DNA from: Saprospiraceae bacterium
GTDB lineage: Bacteria; Bacteroidota; Bacteroidia; Chitinophagales; Saprospiraceae
Direction: 5' to 3'
NCBI GenBank assembly: GCA_020628855.1
Contig: JAHDEL010000008.1
Span: 1 to 64,000 of the forward strand
DNA: 64,000 nt
The position numbers were made by a program, and so were the translations under genes. Positions 19,203 to 27,870 of this stretch are shown here, piece after piece. Position 1 is the first letter of the stretch. Each line of letters begins with the position of its first letter. The notes under the pieces were generated by a model, which saw only the letters and a program-made list of their open reading frames with translations, did no database searches and was not told the DNA's origin.

Positions 19203-19246
19203 ACAAATTGTCATCTTGGCACCATATGACCCTTATAAATCACATT

Positions 19247-19618
19247 ATGAAAATCTATCTCACGAGCATTGTGTTAGTTTGTATGCTAATTCTTGGGTGT
19301 AAGACTAAACAAGCCGTAACACAAGAAAGGCCTTTGACAGGCCAAGATTACTTAGTTACTCTTAATGCAGGATATAGTGATGTTGACATTAGAGCAATAA
19401 TGGGCAATAATGCTGAAAGGATTTTGCCATCTAGTAAGACTCAAAGTTTGTTTTTACTTAGAACAACTGGTAATCAACAAGACATTGATGAGAAAATAGA
19501 AAAGCTGAGGAAGTCTTCTATTACTGCGCATGTTACGGATAGTACCACCATTCCTGACCCACCCCAGAATAGTACTAATAGCGATATGAAAAAATCTACA
19601 CCAATACTCGATAATTAA
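19247..19618 (+). CDS. Small lipoprotein, unknown function
   Basis: A 123-residue lipoprotein. The ATG at 19247 gives MKIYLTSIVLVCMLILGCK with lipobox ILGC; thirteen in-frame codons upstream would break the signal peptide. The mature part holds one compact segment (about 40-95) with alternating strands and helices, DVDIRAIMG and DEKIEKLRKS, then a proline/serine-rich tail. No domain is recognised. It is separated from the TonB receptor by 44 bases and from the large T9SS cargo gene by one base (TAATATG), so it is probably part of one operon with them. Confidence 0.7.
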   Translation: MKIYLTSIVLVCMLILGCKTKQAVTQERPLTGQDYLVTLNAGYSDVDIRAIMGNNAERILPSSKTQSLFLLRTTGNQQDIDEKIEKLRKSSITAHVTDSTTIPDPPQNSTNSDMKKSTPILDN

Positions 19619-19619
19619 T

Positions 19620-22600
19620 ATGACACATTCATTCAAAAATATCATGCACACATTAAAATCTACATTTTTATTTACTCTGCTCTTCTGCAGCTTCTCGCTG
19701 GTTGGACTTGCCCAAACATCAGACATAAAGTATGAAGTAAGCCAATCTCAAGCTGTTTTACTTGGTAAGACGAAGCCCGTTTATGACCTTGCGTTGACTG
19801 GGCAATTGACCAACGAAAAGAGAAATAAATGGAAGAAGGACAGAAAAAGACCTGCTGACTTTAAAGGTAGAAGAGGAGAAAGTAAAGCGATAAACCCACT
19901 CTTAGAGCATAGAGGTGAAGATGCGTTGTGGCAGAAGTCTATAGATGCTCAAAGGTCTAATCCTACAGAGCCAATTGTAAATATTGATGGTCTGCAGAGT
20001 AATTTTGGATCACCACATGATCCATCTGGTGATATCGGACAGAATTACTATATACAAGGTATTAATTCAACTAGGATTGGGGTCTTTGATAAAGAGGGTA
20101 ACATCGTTACAGCTTTCAATGCAAGCACACTTTGGGCAAGTCTAGGAGCAGGCTCATTAGGAGACCCTATCATTTTGTATGATCAGCAAGCAAAAAGATG
20201 GATGATTTCAGAATTTACTGGCCCAACGGACTTCTTGATTGCAATTTCTGAAACTGAAGATCCACTTGGCTCTTATTATACTTATAGATTGAGTGCCCCC
20301 AATTTTCCTGACTACCCGAAATATGGTATTTGGACTGATCATTACGTAATCACTACTAATGAGCAGGGCGGAGGTACATTGCACCAATATTTTCTTGATA
20401 GAGCTGCATTGTTGGCTGGTGAAGAGACTGTGACAATGCAAAGAGTTGCTATCCAAGGTAATAGCACAGAAGCTGGATTCTATACAAGTACTCCAGTTGA
20501 CTGGAATGGTGATATTTTACCTTCTGAAGCAAGACCAATAGTATTAGCACTATCTGACAGTAGTTGGAGCTCAACAAGTAATCAAGAAGATGCATTAAGA
20601 TTCGTCCGTTTTGACATTGATTTCTCTAACCCAAATAATACAATAGTTGATGAGATTCAAATTCCTTTAAGTCCATTCGATAGTTATCCATGTGCAGCCG
20701 AAGGATTCGGATTTTCTTGTATTCCTCAGCCTAATGGGAACGGACTTGATGGTTTGCCAGAATTGGTGATGAATGCCCCATATTATAGAGGGTTTGAGGA
20801 TTATGAATCCATTGTGCTCAATTTTGTGACGGACTTAACAGATGGTGATGATTTGGCTGGCATTCGATGGGTAGAATTACGAAAAACAGCCGAACTAGAT
20901 TGGCATTTGTATCAAGAAGGTACTCTGGGCCTTGACGATGGATTGCACCGATTTATGGGAGGTATTGCTACAGACAAGGATGGAAATATTGGTCTAGCCT
21001 ATAGTGTAAGTAGTAATGAAGAATTTGCAGGTATCAGATATACTGGTAGGAGAGCGAATGATCAACTAGGAATAATGACAATTCCAGAAACTGAAGTGGT
21101 AAAAGGTCTATCGACAATTAATAGTGGTGGAAGGTTTGGTGACTATAGTCATATGACAGTTGATCCTACGAATAACAATACATTCTGGTTTACATCTGAA
21201 TATGCTGGTTCAAACGATGCAGCAACAAGAATATTTGCTTTCGAGTTAAGGAGAGATACATTTGATTTGGGTGTAAAGGATATCAGACAGCCTATAACTG
21301 GGGATATGCTTACCGATTCAGAAACAATTGTTGTAGAGTATGTCAATGCTGGGGTTTCTGCCATCGAAACATTTGACATTGCAGTTTCGGTAAATGGAGA
21401 AATTTTGGAAGAAACTACAATTAATCAAACGCTCGAATCAGGAGACACCTACCTCCATACCTTTGCTACATCCGCAGATTTATCTGCATTTGGTGAGTAT
21501 GAAATTCTCTCTACAGTATCAGAGCCAATGGATCAGAATCCTAGCAATAACACTTTGACAAAAATGATTAGCCACTTAGCTACAAATGATGTAGGAATTA
21601 GTGCTGAATTTGATGCTTTGCTGTGCCCTGGATCACAAAATCTTACAGTTGAAATCTTCAATAATGGTTTTGAGAATCTCAATCAGGTAGACATTTCAGT
21701 TAATGTGAATGGAACAGAGGTTGTAAATGAAACATACACATTAGACCTTGCCACGGGAGAATCTGCAATCAACCCTATAGAAGTAGATGGTATCGTAGCT
21801 GGACAGAATACTGTAGTTGTCACTGCATCTAATCCCAATGGAAACATGGATCCTAGACAAGAGGATAATATCGTTACATTAATGCCCGAGCAGGCAGAAG
21901 GTGCGGTGTCAGTAGTTTTCGAATTAGTGACTGACGAATATCCTGATGAAACAACTTGGGAGCTTTTTGATCCGACTACTTTCTCGACAGTAGCTTCTGG
22001 AGGACCATATAATTTGGAGTTCAATACCTACAGAGAAGAACTCTGCCTGAGCAAGGATGTTTGTTATATTTTCCGCATTTTCGACTCTTATGGTGATGGC
22101 ATATGTTGCGCATTTGGTGAAGGCAGTTATGGCTTCTATGACACAGACGGTAATGTTTTACTTTACAGTCTTGGAGAGTTTGGAGGGTCTGATGAAGTAA
22201 TCTTTTGCCCTAATGTTGTTGATTGTGACTTGACAGCAACTGTAGTCACAGAGAATGATTTTGGAGCGGGAGATGGAAGCATAATGATCTCAGCATCTAA
22301 TGGCCAAGAGCCGTATATGTATAGTATTGACGGAGGACAAACCTTCCAGGATTCTCCTTTGTTTACAAATGTCTCAGCAGGAAGTTATGATGTCTTTGTT
22401 GCGGACGCAAGTGATGTCTGTACTTATGAAGAAGTAGTTGAGGTGATGTTAACATCAAGTACTGATGATGTGGAGACTGCTGAAGCAGTAATTATATCGC
22501 CTAATCCTTCTAACGGTGTATTTACGATTGAATTAACTGTTCCTCAAATTCAAGGCTTTAATCTCAATATCGATATTCTTGATGCATCAGGAAGAATTAT

Positions 22601-22736
22601 ACAATCGAGAAGCTTTGGAAAATACGATGGCACTTTTAAGGGAGCAATTTCGTTAACAGATTACCCACAGGGGAATTATTATTTCTTTGTCAATACTCAG
22701 AATTTTGAGTATTTGGCAAAGTTGATTAAAATATAA
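19620..22736 (+). CDS. Large T9SS-exported beta-propeller protein with CARDB, SprB repeat and sorting domain
   Basis: A 1038-residue secreted protein. Order: signal peptide (to about 32), a basic stretch (KWKKDRKRP), a predicted beta-propeller (about 120-545, motifs like GDPIILYDQQAKRWMISEF), two CARDB-like Ig domains (about 545-760), a cysteine-bearing DSYGDGICC domain (about 810-865), an SprB-type repeat (about 870-945, GAGDGSIMISASNGQEPYMYSIDGG) and a C-terminal type-A sorting domain (about 957-1038, SPNPSNGVFTIEL to YLAKLIKI). The sorting domain sends it through T9SS to the cell surface. No catalytic site is evident; an adhesive or ligand-capturing role is inferred. An ATG at 19644 is an alternative start. 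Confidence 0.9.
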   Translation: MTHSFKNIMHTLKSTFLFTLLFCSFSLVGLAQTSDIKYEVSQSQAVLLGKTKPVYDLALTGQLTNEKRNKWKKDRKRPADFKGRRGESKAINPLLEHRGEDALWQKSIDAQRSNPTEPIVNIDGLQSNFGSPHDPSGDIGQNYYIQGINSTRIGVFDKEGNIVTAFNASTLWASLGAGSLGDPIILYDQQAKRWMISEFTGPTDFLIAISETEDPLGSYYTYRLSAPNFPDYPKYGIWTDHYVITTNEQGGGTLHQYFLDRAALLAGEETVTMQRVAIQGNSTEAGFYTSTPVDWNGDILPSEARPIVLALSDSSWSSTSNQEDALRFVRFDIDFSNPNNTIVDEIQIPLSPFDSYPCAAEGFGFSCIPQPNGNGLDGLPELVMNAPYYRGFEDYESIVLNFVTDLTDGDDLAGIRWVELRKTAELDWHLYQEGTLGLDDGLHRFMGGIATDKDGNIGLAYSVSSNEEFAGIRYTGRRANDQLGIMTIPETEVVKGLSTINSGGRFGDYSHMTVDPTNNNTFWFTSEYAGSNDAATRIFAFELRRDTFDLGVKDIRQPITGDMLTDSETIVVEYVNAGVSAIETFDIAVSVNGEILEETTINQTLESGDTYLHTFATSADLSAFGEYEILSTVSEPMDQNPSNNTLTKMISHLATNDVGISAEFDALLCPGSQNLTVEIFNNGFENLNQVDISVNVNGTEVVNETYTLDLATGESAINPIEVDGIVAGQNTVVVTASNPNGNMDPRQEDNIVTLMPEQAEGAVSVVFELVTDEYPDETTWELFDPTTFSTVASGGPYNLEFNTYREELCLSKDVCYIFRIFDSYGDGICCAFGEGSYGFYDTDGNVLLYSLGEFGGSDEVIFCPNVVDCDLTATVVTENDFGAGDGSIMISASNGQEPYMYSIDGGQTFQDSPLFTNVSAGSYDVFVADASDVCTYEEVVEVMLTSSTDDVETAEAVIISPNPSNGVFTIELTVPQIQGFNLNIDILDASGRIIQSRSFGKYDGTFKGAISLTDYPQGNYYFFVNTQNFEYLAKLIKI

Positions 22737-22742
22737 AGTATA

Positions 22743-23930
22743 ATGATGAAATATGCTTGGATTTTCACAGTAGCTGTAATCTGTCTAGCATGTAAGAATA
22801 CAGACACTCAAGATGCAGGTGTTGCAAGTGCTGAGAAGGTTCCTACTGAAGAAACAGTCGAAGTAGCTGCTTCAGCGCAAGTAGGCTCTATCAAGAATGC
22901 AAAGGATGTAGTTCCTCAATTAGAAGAGAAAGCTGATGCAGTTTCAAAGCCAGTAACCCCATCAAAGCAGAATGCTGAGAATAAAGTGAATGTTACAAAG
23001 GTTGAGCGAACAAAATCGCAAGAGCAGCACAAGTCGATGCCTAGTGAAAAAGATGTAGTAGTGGTTGATGAAGTTGATATTGCGCCTGTATCTAATTCTG
23101 TTTCTCAACCAGTTAAAGTTACTAAGCCGGTGAAACAGGTTACAGAACAAGTCCAAGAGAAAGTTATTCAAGAAGAGATTCCTTCAAAAGTTATTGATAA
23201 GGAGGTCAAAGAAGTGAAAACAGTCATTGAAGAACAGGTGAAAGAGGTGAAAAATCAGAAGCCTTCTGGTAGGGTAGCGCAGTCGAGACCAATGCACAAG
23301 TTTTTCGATTATATTTTAAGAAATTCTGTAAGTCCAAGTGGAGTGGTTGATTATAAGGCCATTCAAGCAGATGAAGAACGACTTGATAATTATCTTGGAG
23401 AGCTACAAAGATTTCCACCTAAGGCAGATTGGACAAAAGCAGAAAAGCTTGCCTATTGGATCAATGCTTATAATGCCTATACAATAAAACTAATTGTGGA
23501 TAATTATCCTCTTAAAAGCATCACGGATTTAGAAGGTGGTAAGCCATGGGATAAGAAATGGATTGAATTAGATGGAAAATCACTGTCTTTAAATGACATT
23601 GAAAATGGAATTATAAGGCCTACATTCAAGGAGCCACGAATACATTTTGCGGTGAACTGTGCAGCTAAGTCTTGTCCACCTTTGGCCAATGCGGCTTATA
23701 CAAAAGACAATCTTGAAACACTTCTGCAGAAGAATACTGTTGCGTTTATCAATAATCCACAATACAATGATCTCAGTGGGAAAGCTGCAAAAGTGTCAAA
23801 AATATTTGAATGGTATGCAGAAGACTTTGGTGATGTTGCTGCTTATATCAATAGATATATGCAAATGAAGAGGCAACCCTTCAAGCAGGTAGAATTCCTT
23901 GAATACGATTGGTCTTTGAATGGAAAATAA
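22743..23930 (+). CDS. DUF547 lipoprotein with long charged linker
   Basis: A 395-residue predicted lipoprotein (lipobox CLAC, cysteine 17). Residues 20-180 are low complexity, rich in V, E, K, Q and P (KPVKQVTEQVQEKVIQEEIP), and look like an extended or coiled linker. Residues about 185-390 are DUF547, with LAYWINAYNAYTIKLI and the conserved HFAVNCAAKSCPPL. DUF547 has no established activity to my knowledge; the conserved H, N and C residues suggest an enzyme. The gene begins six bases after the T9SS cargo gene and is the last of the row that starts at 16950. A long inverted repeat follows it. Confidence 0.85.
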   Translation: MMKYAWIFTVAVICLACKNTDTQDAGVASAEKVPTEETVEVAASAQVGSIKNAKDVVPQLEEKADAVSKPVTPSKQNAENKVNVTKVERTKSQEQHKSMPSEKDVVVVDEVDIAPVSNSVSQPVKVTKPVKQVTEQVQEKVIQEEIPSKVIDKEVKEVKTVIEEQVKEVKNQKPSGRVAQSRPMHKFFDYILRNSVSPSGVVDYKAIQADEERLDNYLGELQRFPPKADWTKAEKLAYWINAYNAYTIKLIVDNYPLKSITDLEGGKPWDKKWIELDGKSLSLNDIENGIIRPTFKEPRIHFAVNCAAKSCPPLANAAYTKDNLETLLQKNTVAFINNPQYNDLSGKAAKVSKIFEWYAEDFGDVAAYINRYMQMKRQPFKQVEFLEYDWSLNGK

Positions 23931-23931
23931 G

Positions 23932-23982
23932 GGTAATCAATGTATATAGCACTGGGGTATGCCTATGCAAACATTGATTACC
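23932..23982. terminator. 12-bp inverted repeat between convergent genes, probable bidirectional terminator
   Basis: Perfect inverted repeat ggtaatcaatgt (23932-23943) and acattgattacc (23971-23982) with a 27-base loop, flanked by AT-rich sequence on both sides. It fills the gap between the DUF547 gene (plus) and the LysM gene (minus). No long T-run follows, so it might also be a protein-binding or processing site. Confidence 0.55.
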
Positions 23983-23993
23983 TCTAATAATTA

Positions 23994-24473
23994 TTATAGC
24001 TTAGGTATCCTAAGCATTTGACCTGGATAGATCTTATTTGGATCAGATAACATTGGTGTGTTTGCTTCGAAGATGACACCATATTTCATAGGATCTCCGT
24101 AAAACTGCTTAGCTATTTTACTTAAACTATCACCACTTTTTACTTCGTAAAAATCAGCTTGTGGTTCAGGCTCCTCAGCTTCCGTGACGGATATTCTATC
24201 ATCAACCGTTGCAATACCATTGACGTTTCCAAGAGCTAGAACAACCTTTTCTTTCACTGCCAAGCTATCAGTAACCCCATAAACAGTTACTCTATCACCC
24301 TCTAAATCCACTGAAAGATTCTCCACTTGAAGTTCTGATTGTCTGACGACAGACTCCAATGCAGAAACTCTTCTATCATGTGCTGCGTTAGCTGCTTCAT
24401 TAGCTTCGTTTTCTACGGCTTTGTCTGCAAGGATTCTCGATCCTGCACTTTTTAAAAATGAAAATAAACCCAT
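23994..24473 (-). CDS. Kbp/YgaU-like BON and LysM domain protein
   Basis: A 159-residue relative of E. coli Kbp (YgaU), a potassium-binding protein of the cytoplasm. I chose the ATG at 24473 because the product then begins MGLFSFLKSAG, as Kbp does; 52 further codons upstream are not conserved-looking. Order: amphipathic N-terminal helix, an alanine/glutamate-rich insert (ENEANEAANAAHDRR) and an ALESVVRQSELQ helix, BON domain (about 50-105, VYGVTDSLAVKEKVVLALGNVNGI), LysM (about 108-157, YEVKSGDSLSKIAKQFYGDPMKY to QMLRIPKL). The insert makes it longer than the E. coli protein I remember. Divergent from secDF. Confidence 0.9.
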   Translation of the reverse strand: MGLFSFLKSAGSRILADKAVENEANEAANAAHDRRVSALESVVRQSELQVENLSVDLEGDRVTVYGVTDSLAVKEKVVLALGNVNGIATVDDRISVTEAEEPEPQADFYEVKSGDSLSKIAKQFYGDPMKYGVIFEANTPMLSDPNKIYPGQMLRIPKL

Positions 24474-24608
24474 AAATTCTGATAATATTTTGAATGAATA
24501 ATATGTCAGAAAATCATTCTTACTGGTTCTCTGAAATCCAAACATAACAAATAAGAAATCAATTTGCAATTGAAATTTGATAATGTACCTATTGTGTGTT
24601 AAATGCCC

Positions 24609-24616
24609 TATATTTG
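24609..24616 (+). promoter_or_regulatory. Bacteroidota -7 box for secDF
   Basis: TATATTTG, an exact TAnnTTTG match, 40 bases before the secDF ATG. No TTG is correctly spaced upstream. The 182-base gap also carries the start region of the divergent LysM gene. Confidence 0.5.
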
Positions 24617-24655
24617 CGGAGTTTTTCACGTATCTAAAAATTAATAATATAAGAC

Positions 24656-27600
24656 ATGCAGGGTAAAGGATTGATTAAGGTGTTGTTATTCTTATTAATA
24701 GCTGTTACACTACTACAAATACTATATATCCTACCGACTAGGAAAGTGGAGAGAGAGGCGGATCAATACGCAATGGAAGTTGCAGAAAAGGCAAAGCCAG
24801 GATCTGACTTGTTTCAAATCGAAAAGCAAGCGAGATATGCGTATCTCGATTCGATGTCAGGGGAAGAGATTTTTACAATTCCTTTGCTCCAAAGTTTCAC
24901 TTATGATGATCTGAAGAAGAGACAACTTGCTCTTGGTTTGGATTTGAAAGGTGGTATGAGTTCTGTTCTACAGGTGGATCTTAAAGAAATGATGGTTAAT
25001 CTTGCCGGTCAGAGCCGAGATCCTGATTTTCGTCAAGCGCTTGATAATGCAGAGGCAGCTATGGCAAATAGTCAAAGTGACTATATCAGCTTATTTGCTC
25101 AGGAGTTCAGAAAAATTAATCCTGACAAGAAACTTTCGAAGATATTTATGAGAGATGCAGGGCTGAGAGAGTTAATCAATGCAGATAGCCCAAATAATGA
25201 GGTGATTGGTGTGCTTAGAACAAAGGCAGATGAAACGGTTGATCTCACTTTTAAAATGCTCAAGCAAAGGATTGATAAATTAGGTGTTACTCAGCCAAAT
25301 GTCAGTTTGGACGAAACTAGAGACCTTATTTTAGTCGAGATGCCTGGTATTGATAATCCAGAAAGGGCTCGAAACTTTTTGCAAGCTAGTGCAGAGTTGG
25401 AATTTTGGAATACATACAGAGTGAGCGATCCAGGTATACTTGATGCATTCCTCCAAGCAGACAAGAAACTAAAGCAAATTGACGAAGGTGAAGATGTCGA
25501 AGAAGAAGCAACAGTGCAGTATGATACACTTTGGACAAGAACACTAGATAGTCTTGGAAATGAAACTGGTGATTCTACTTTCCAATTAGTTGAGAAAGCA
25601 AATGATCCATTCAATACTGGTGGTCCTTTATTCAGCAGATTTACGTTGAACAATGCTGCTGGTGGAGCTCTTCAATATCCATCAACTGTGATGGGTGTTG
25701 CTACGAAGAATCAAACAAAAACAATTGATGCTTTCCTAGCTAAGCCTGAAGTGGCTAGTCTCTTCCCTGCTGATGCGAAATTGCTTTGGTCAAGGAAGCC
25801 GTATAGAGACTTTACAACTGGAGAAATGACAGATGAATATCAGTTGTATATGATTAAGGAAGGTCCAGGTGGTAAGTCACCACTACAAGGAGATGTCGTA
25901 GTTAACGCATCTCAATCACCTAATCCAGTTACAGGTGAGCCAGCTGTGAACTTGAGAATGAACTCTAAAGGGGCAAAGAAATGGGCTGAGATAACAACAA
26001 AAGCTGCCAACGATGGCAATAGAGAAGTTGCAATTGTACTTGATGATGAAGTGGTTTCTGCACCGAGAGTAAATGGTCCAATTACACAAGGGTCATCTGA
26101 AATATCTGGAGAGTTTACTGTGCAGGAGGCTTCGGATCTTGCAAGCATTCTTGAGGTGGGTAAATTACCTGCGAAAACCAGAATTATTCAAGAATCTACT
26201 GTTGGACCATCTTTAGGACAAAAGAATATTAACTCCAGTATGCGATCTTTATTGATTGGGTCTATCATACTCTTGCTATTCATGGTTGCTTACTATGGAG
26301 GTGCAGGTATCGTGAGTATAATAGCTTTATTACTCAACCTGTTTTTCATCTTTGGAGCACTTGCATCCTATGGTACTGTATTGACTCTACCAGGGATTGC
26401 CGGTATTATCTTGACAATAGGTATGGCCGTGGATGCTAACGTTATTATTTACGAAAGAATCAGAGAGGAACTCAGAGTGGGTAAGTCTCTGCTCGCATCC
26501 ATATCAGATGGGTTTAGAAATTCTTATTCTGCTATTATTGATGCCAATGTCACAACCATATTGGTAGCAATAGTTTTAGCTTATTTTGGATTAGGACCAA
26601 TAAAAGGATTCGCAGTTGTTTTGATTATTGGTGTGCTTTGCTCTTTATTCACTGCGGTATTAATAGGTAGACTATTAATCGATTGGTGGACGAAAGGAGA
26701 TAGACATATGTCTTTTTGGACTGGTTTTTCTAAGAATGCATTTGCTAATCTCAAAGTAGACTGGATTGGAAAAAGAAGAATTGCATATGTGATTTCTTCA
26801 GCGATTATCATTCTTGGTATCATTAGCATGTTCACCAGAGGGTTTGACTTGGGTGTTGACTTTAGAGGAGGATATTCTTACAACATAGAATTTGCAGAAG
26901 GAACTACTATTGATGCAAATGAATTGAGAAATGGTTTATCAGATGTATTTGGTGCAGCTCCAGTTGTGAAAGCTGTTGATGCCCAGAATACCTACAATAT
27001 TGTAACATCCTATCTAGTAGATGATAACTCTGAAGAAGCAGCAGCTCAAGTTGCAGCAAAATTGCATGAGGGAATTGCTTCAATCACAGGAGACAAAGTA
27101 AGCTTGGCTAACTTTATACGAACTGATACACCAAATGCAACGCATATAACAAGTTCTAGTAAGGTTGGACCTACGATTGCAGATGACATCAAGAGAAGTG
27201 CTTTCTATGCTGGTATCTTCGCATTGTTACTTATCTTTTTATATATCTTTTTGAGATTTAATAAGTGGCAATACTCACTAGGTGCTGTTGCTGCACTCTT
27301 CCATGATTCATTGATTGTATTGAGTTTATTTTCTATTTTATGGGGAATTGTCCCTTTCTCTTTAGAGATAGACCAAGCATTTATTGCAGCAATACTTACA
27401 GTAATTGGTTATTCGATTAACGATACAGTTGTAGTATTTGATAGAATTAGAGAATACCTGGGTATCTATACTAAGAAGAATACTGATGAAATATTGAATT
27501 TGGCTATCAATAGTACATTCTCAAGAACTGTGATTACCTCATTGACTACATTAGTTGTTGTAGGTATTCTCTTTGTTTTTGGTGGAGCAAGTATCAAAGG

Positions 27601-27745
27601 ATTTGCATTTGCTCTTCTAGTCGGTATTATTGTTGGTACATACTCATCGATTTTCGTTGCAACACCAATCGTTAGAGACCTCTCTGATGAATTGAAGTCA
27701 TCGAAAAAAGAGACAAAGAAGAGATTTAGTAAGGCCTTAGGATAA
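24656..27745 (+). CDS. secDF: Protein translocase subunit SecDF (fused)
   Basis: A single 1029-residue chain joining SecD and SecF, the RND-type membrane complex that uses the ion gradient to pull Sec substrates out of the channel. SecD half: N-terminal helix, LALGLDLKGGMSS (D1 motif), a large periplasmic domain with a glycine/proline/glutamine-rich insertion, then helices with GIAGIILTIGMAVDANVIIYERIREEL (D4). SecF half from about residue 700: LGVDFRGGYSYNIEF, a small periplasmic domain and YSINDTVVVFDRIREYLG. Twelve membrane helices are expected. The fused form is normal in Bacteroidota. All T9SS cargo here would first depend on Sec export. A strong hairpin terminator follows. Confidence 0.97.
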   Translation: MQGKGLIKVLLFLLIAVTLLQILYILPTRKVEREADQYAMEVAEKAKPGSDLFQIEKQARYAYLDSMSGEEIFTIPLLQSFTYDDLKKRQLALGLDLKGGMSSVLQVDLKEMMVNLAGQSRDPDFRQALDNAEAAMANSQSDYISLFAQEFRKINPDKKLSKIFMRDAGLRELINADSPNNEVIGVLRTKADETVDLTFKMLKQRIDKLGVTQPNVSLDETRDLILVEMPGIDNPERARNFLQASAELEFWNTYRVSDPGILDAFLQADKKLKQIDEGEDVEEEATVQYDTLWTRTLDSLGNETGDSTFQLVEKANDPFNTGGPLFSRFTLNNAAGGALQYPSTVMGVATKNQTKTIDAFLAKPEVASLFPADAKLLWSRKPYRDFTTGEMTDEYQLYMIKEGPGGKSPLQGDVVVNASQSPNPVTGEPAVNLRMNSKGAKKWAEITTKAANDGNREVAIVLDDEVVSAPRVNGPITQGSSEISGEFTVQEASDLASILEVGKLPAKTRIIQESTVGPSLGQKNINSSMRSLLIGSIILLLFMVAYYGGAGIVSIIALLLNLFFIFGALASYGTVLTLPGIAGIILTIGMAVDANVIIYERIREELRVGKSLLASISDGFRNSYSAIIDANVTTILVAIVLAYFGLGPIKGFAVVLIIGVLCSLFTAVLIGRLLIDWWTKGDRHMSFWTGFSKNAFANLKVDWIGKRRIAYVISSAIIILGIISMFTRGFDLGVDFRGGYSYNIEFAEGTTIDANELRNGLSDVFGAAPVVKAVDAQNTYNIVTSYLVDDNSEEAAAQVAAKLHEGIASITGDKVSLANFIRTDTPNATHITSSSKVGPTIADDIKRSAFYAGIFALLLIFLYIFLRFNKWQYSLGAVAALFHDSLIVLSLFSILWGIVPFSLEIDQAFIAAILTVIGYSINDTVVVFDRIREYLGIYTKKNTDEILNLAINSTFSRTVITSLTTLVVVGILFVFGGASIKGFAFALLVGIIVGTYSSIFVATPIVRDLSDELKSSKKETKKRFSKALG

Positions 27746-27775
27746 TGTGACGACAACAAAATAAATTATAACACA

Positions 27776-27809
27776 AAGAAGCCTCAGAATTTTCTGGGGC
27801 TTCTTTATT
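27776..27809 (+). terminator. Rho-independent terminator after secDF
   Basis: Stem aagaagcctcagaa (27776-27789) with ttctggggcttctt (27792-27805), 14 pairs including one G-T, a 2-base loop as written (in practice about 6), then a T-rich stretch. It ends the secDF message. Confidence 0.85.
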
Positions 27810-27870
27810 TTACAGTGCATCCAATGCAACACTTTTTGATAAACATGAGTATAAAATTTTAAACATTTAT

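Noticed and set aside
21683-22024. Antisense reading frame of 113 codons in the large T9SS cargo gene
   Set aside because: It is opposite a well-supported coding frame with recognised domains, and its composition has no protein-like features.
23932-23982. CRISPR repeat or tRNA-like structure at the long inverted repeat
   Set aside because: A single hairpin, no repeated unit and no cloverleaf or CCA end.
24474-24629. Upstream extension of the LysM/BON gene
   Set aside because: Kbp-type proteins begin MGLF..., which fits the ATG at 24473.
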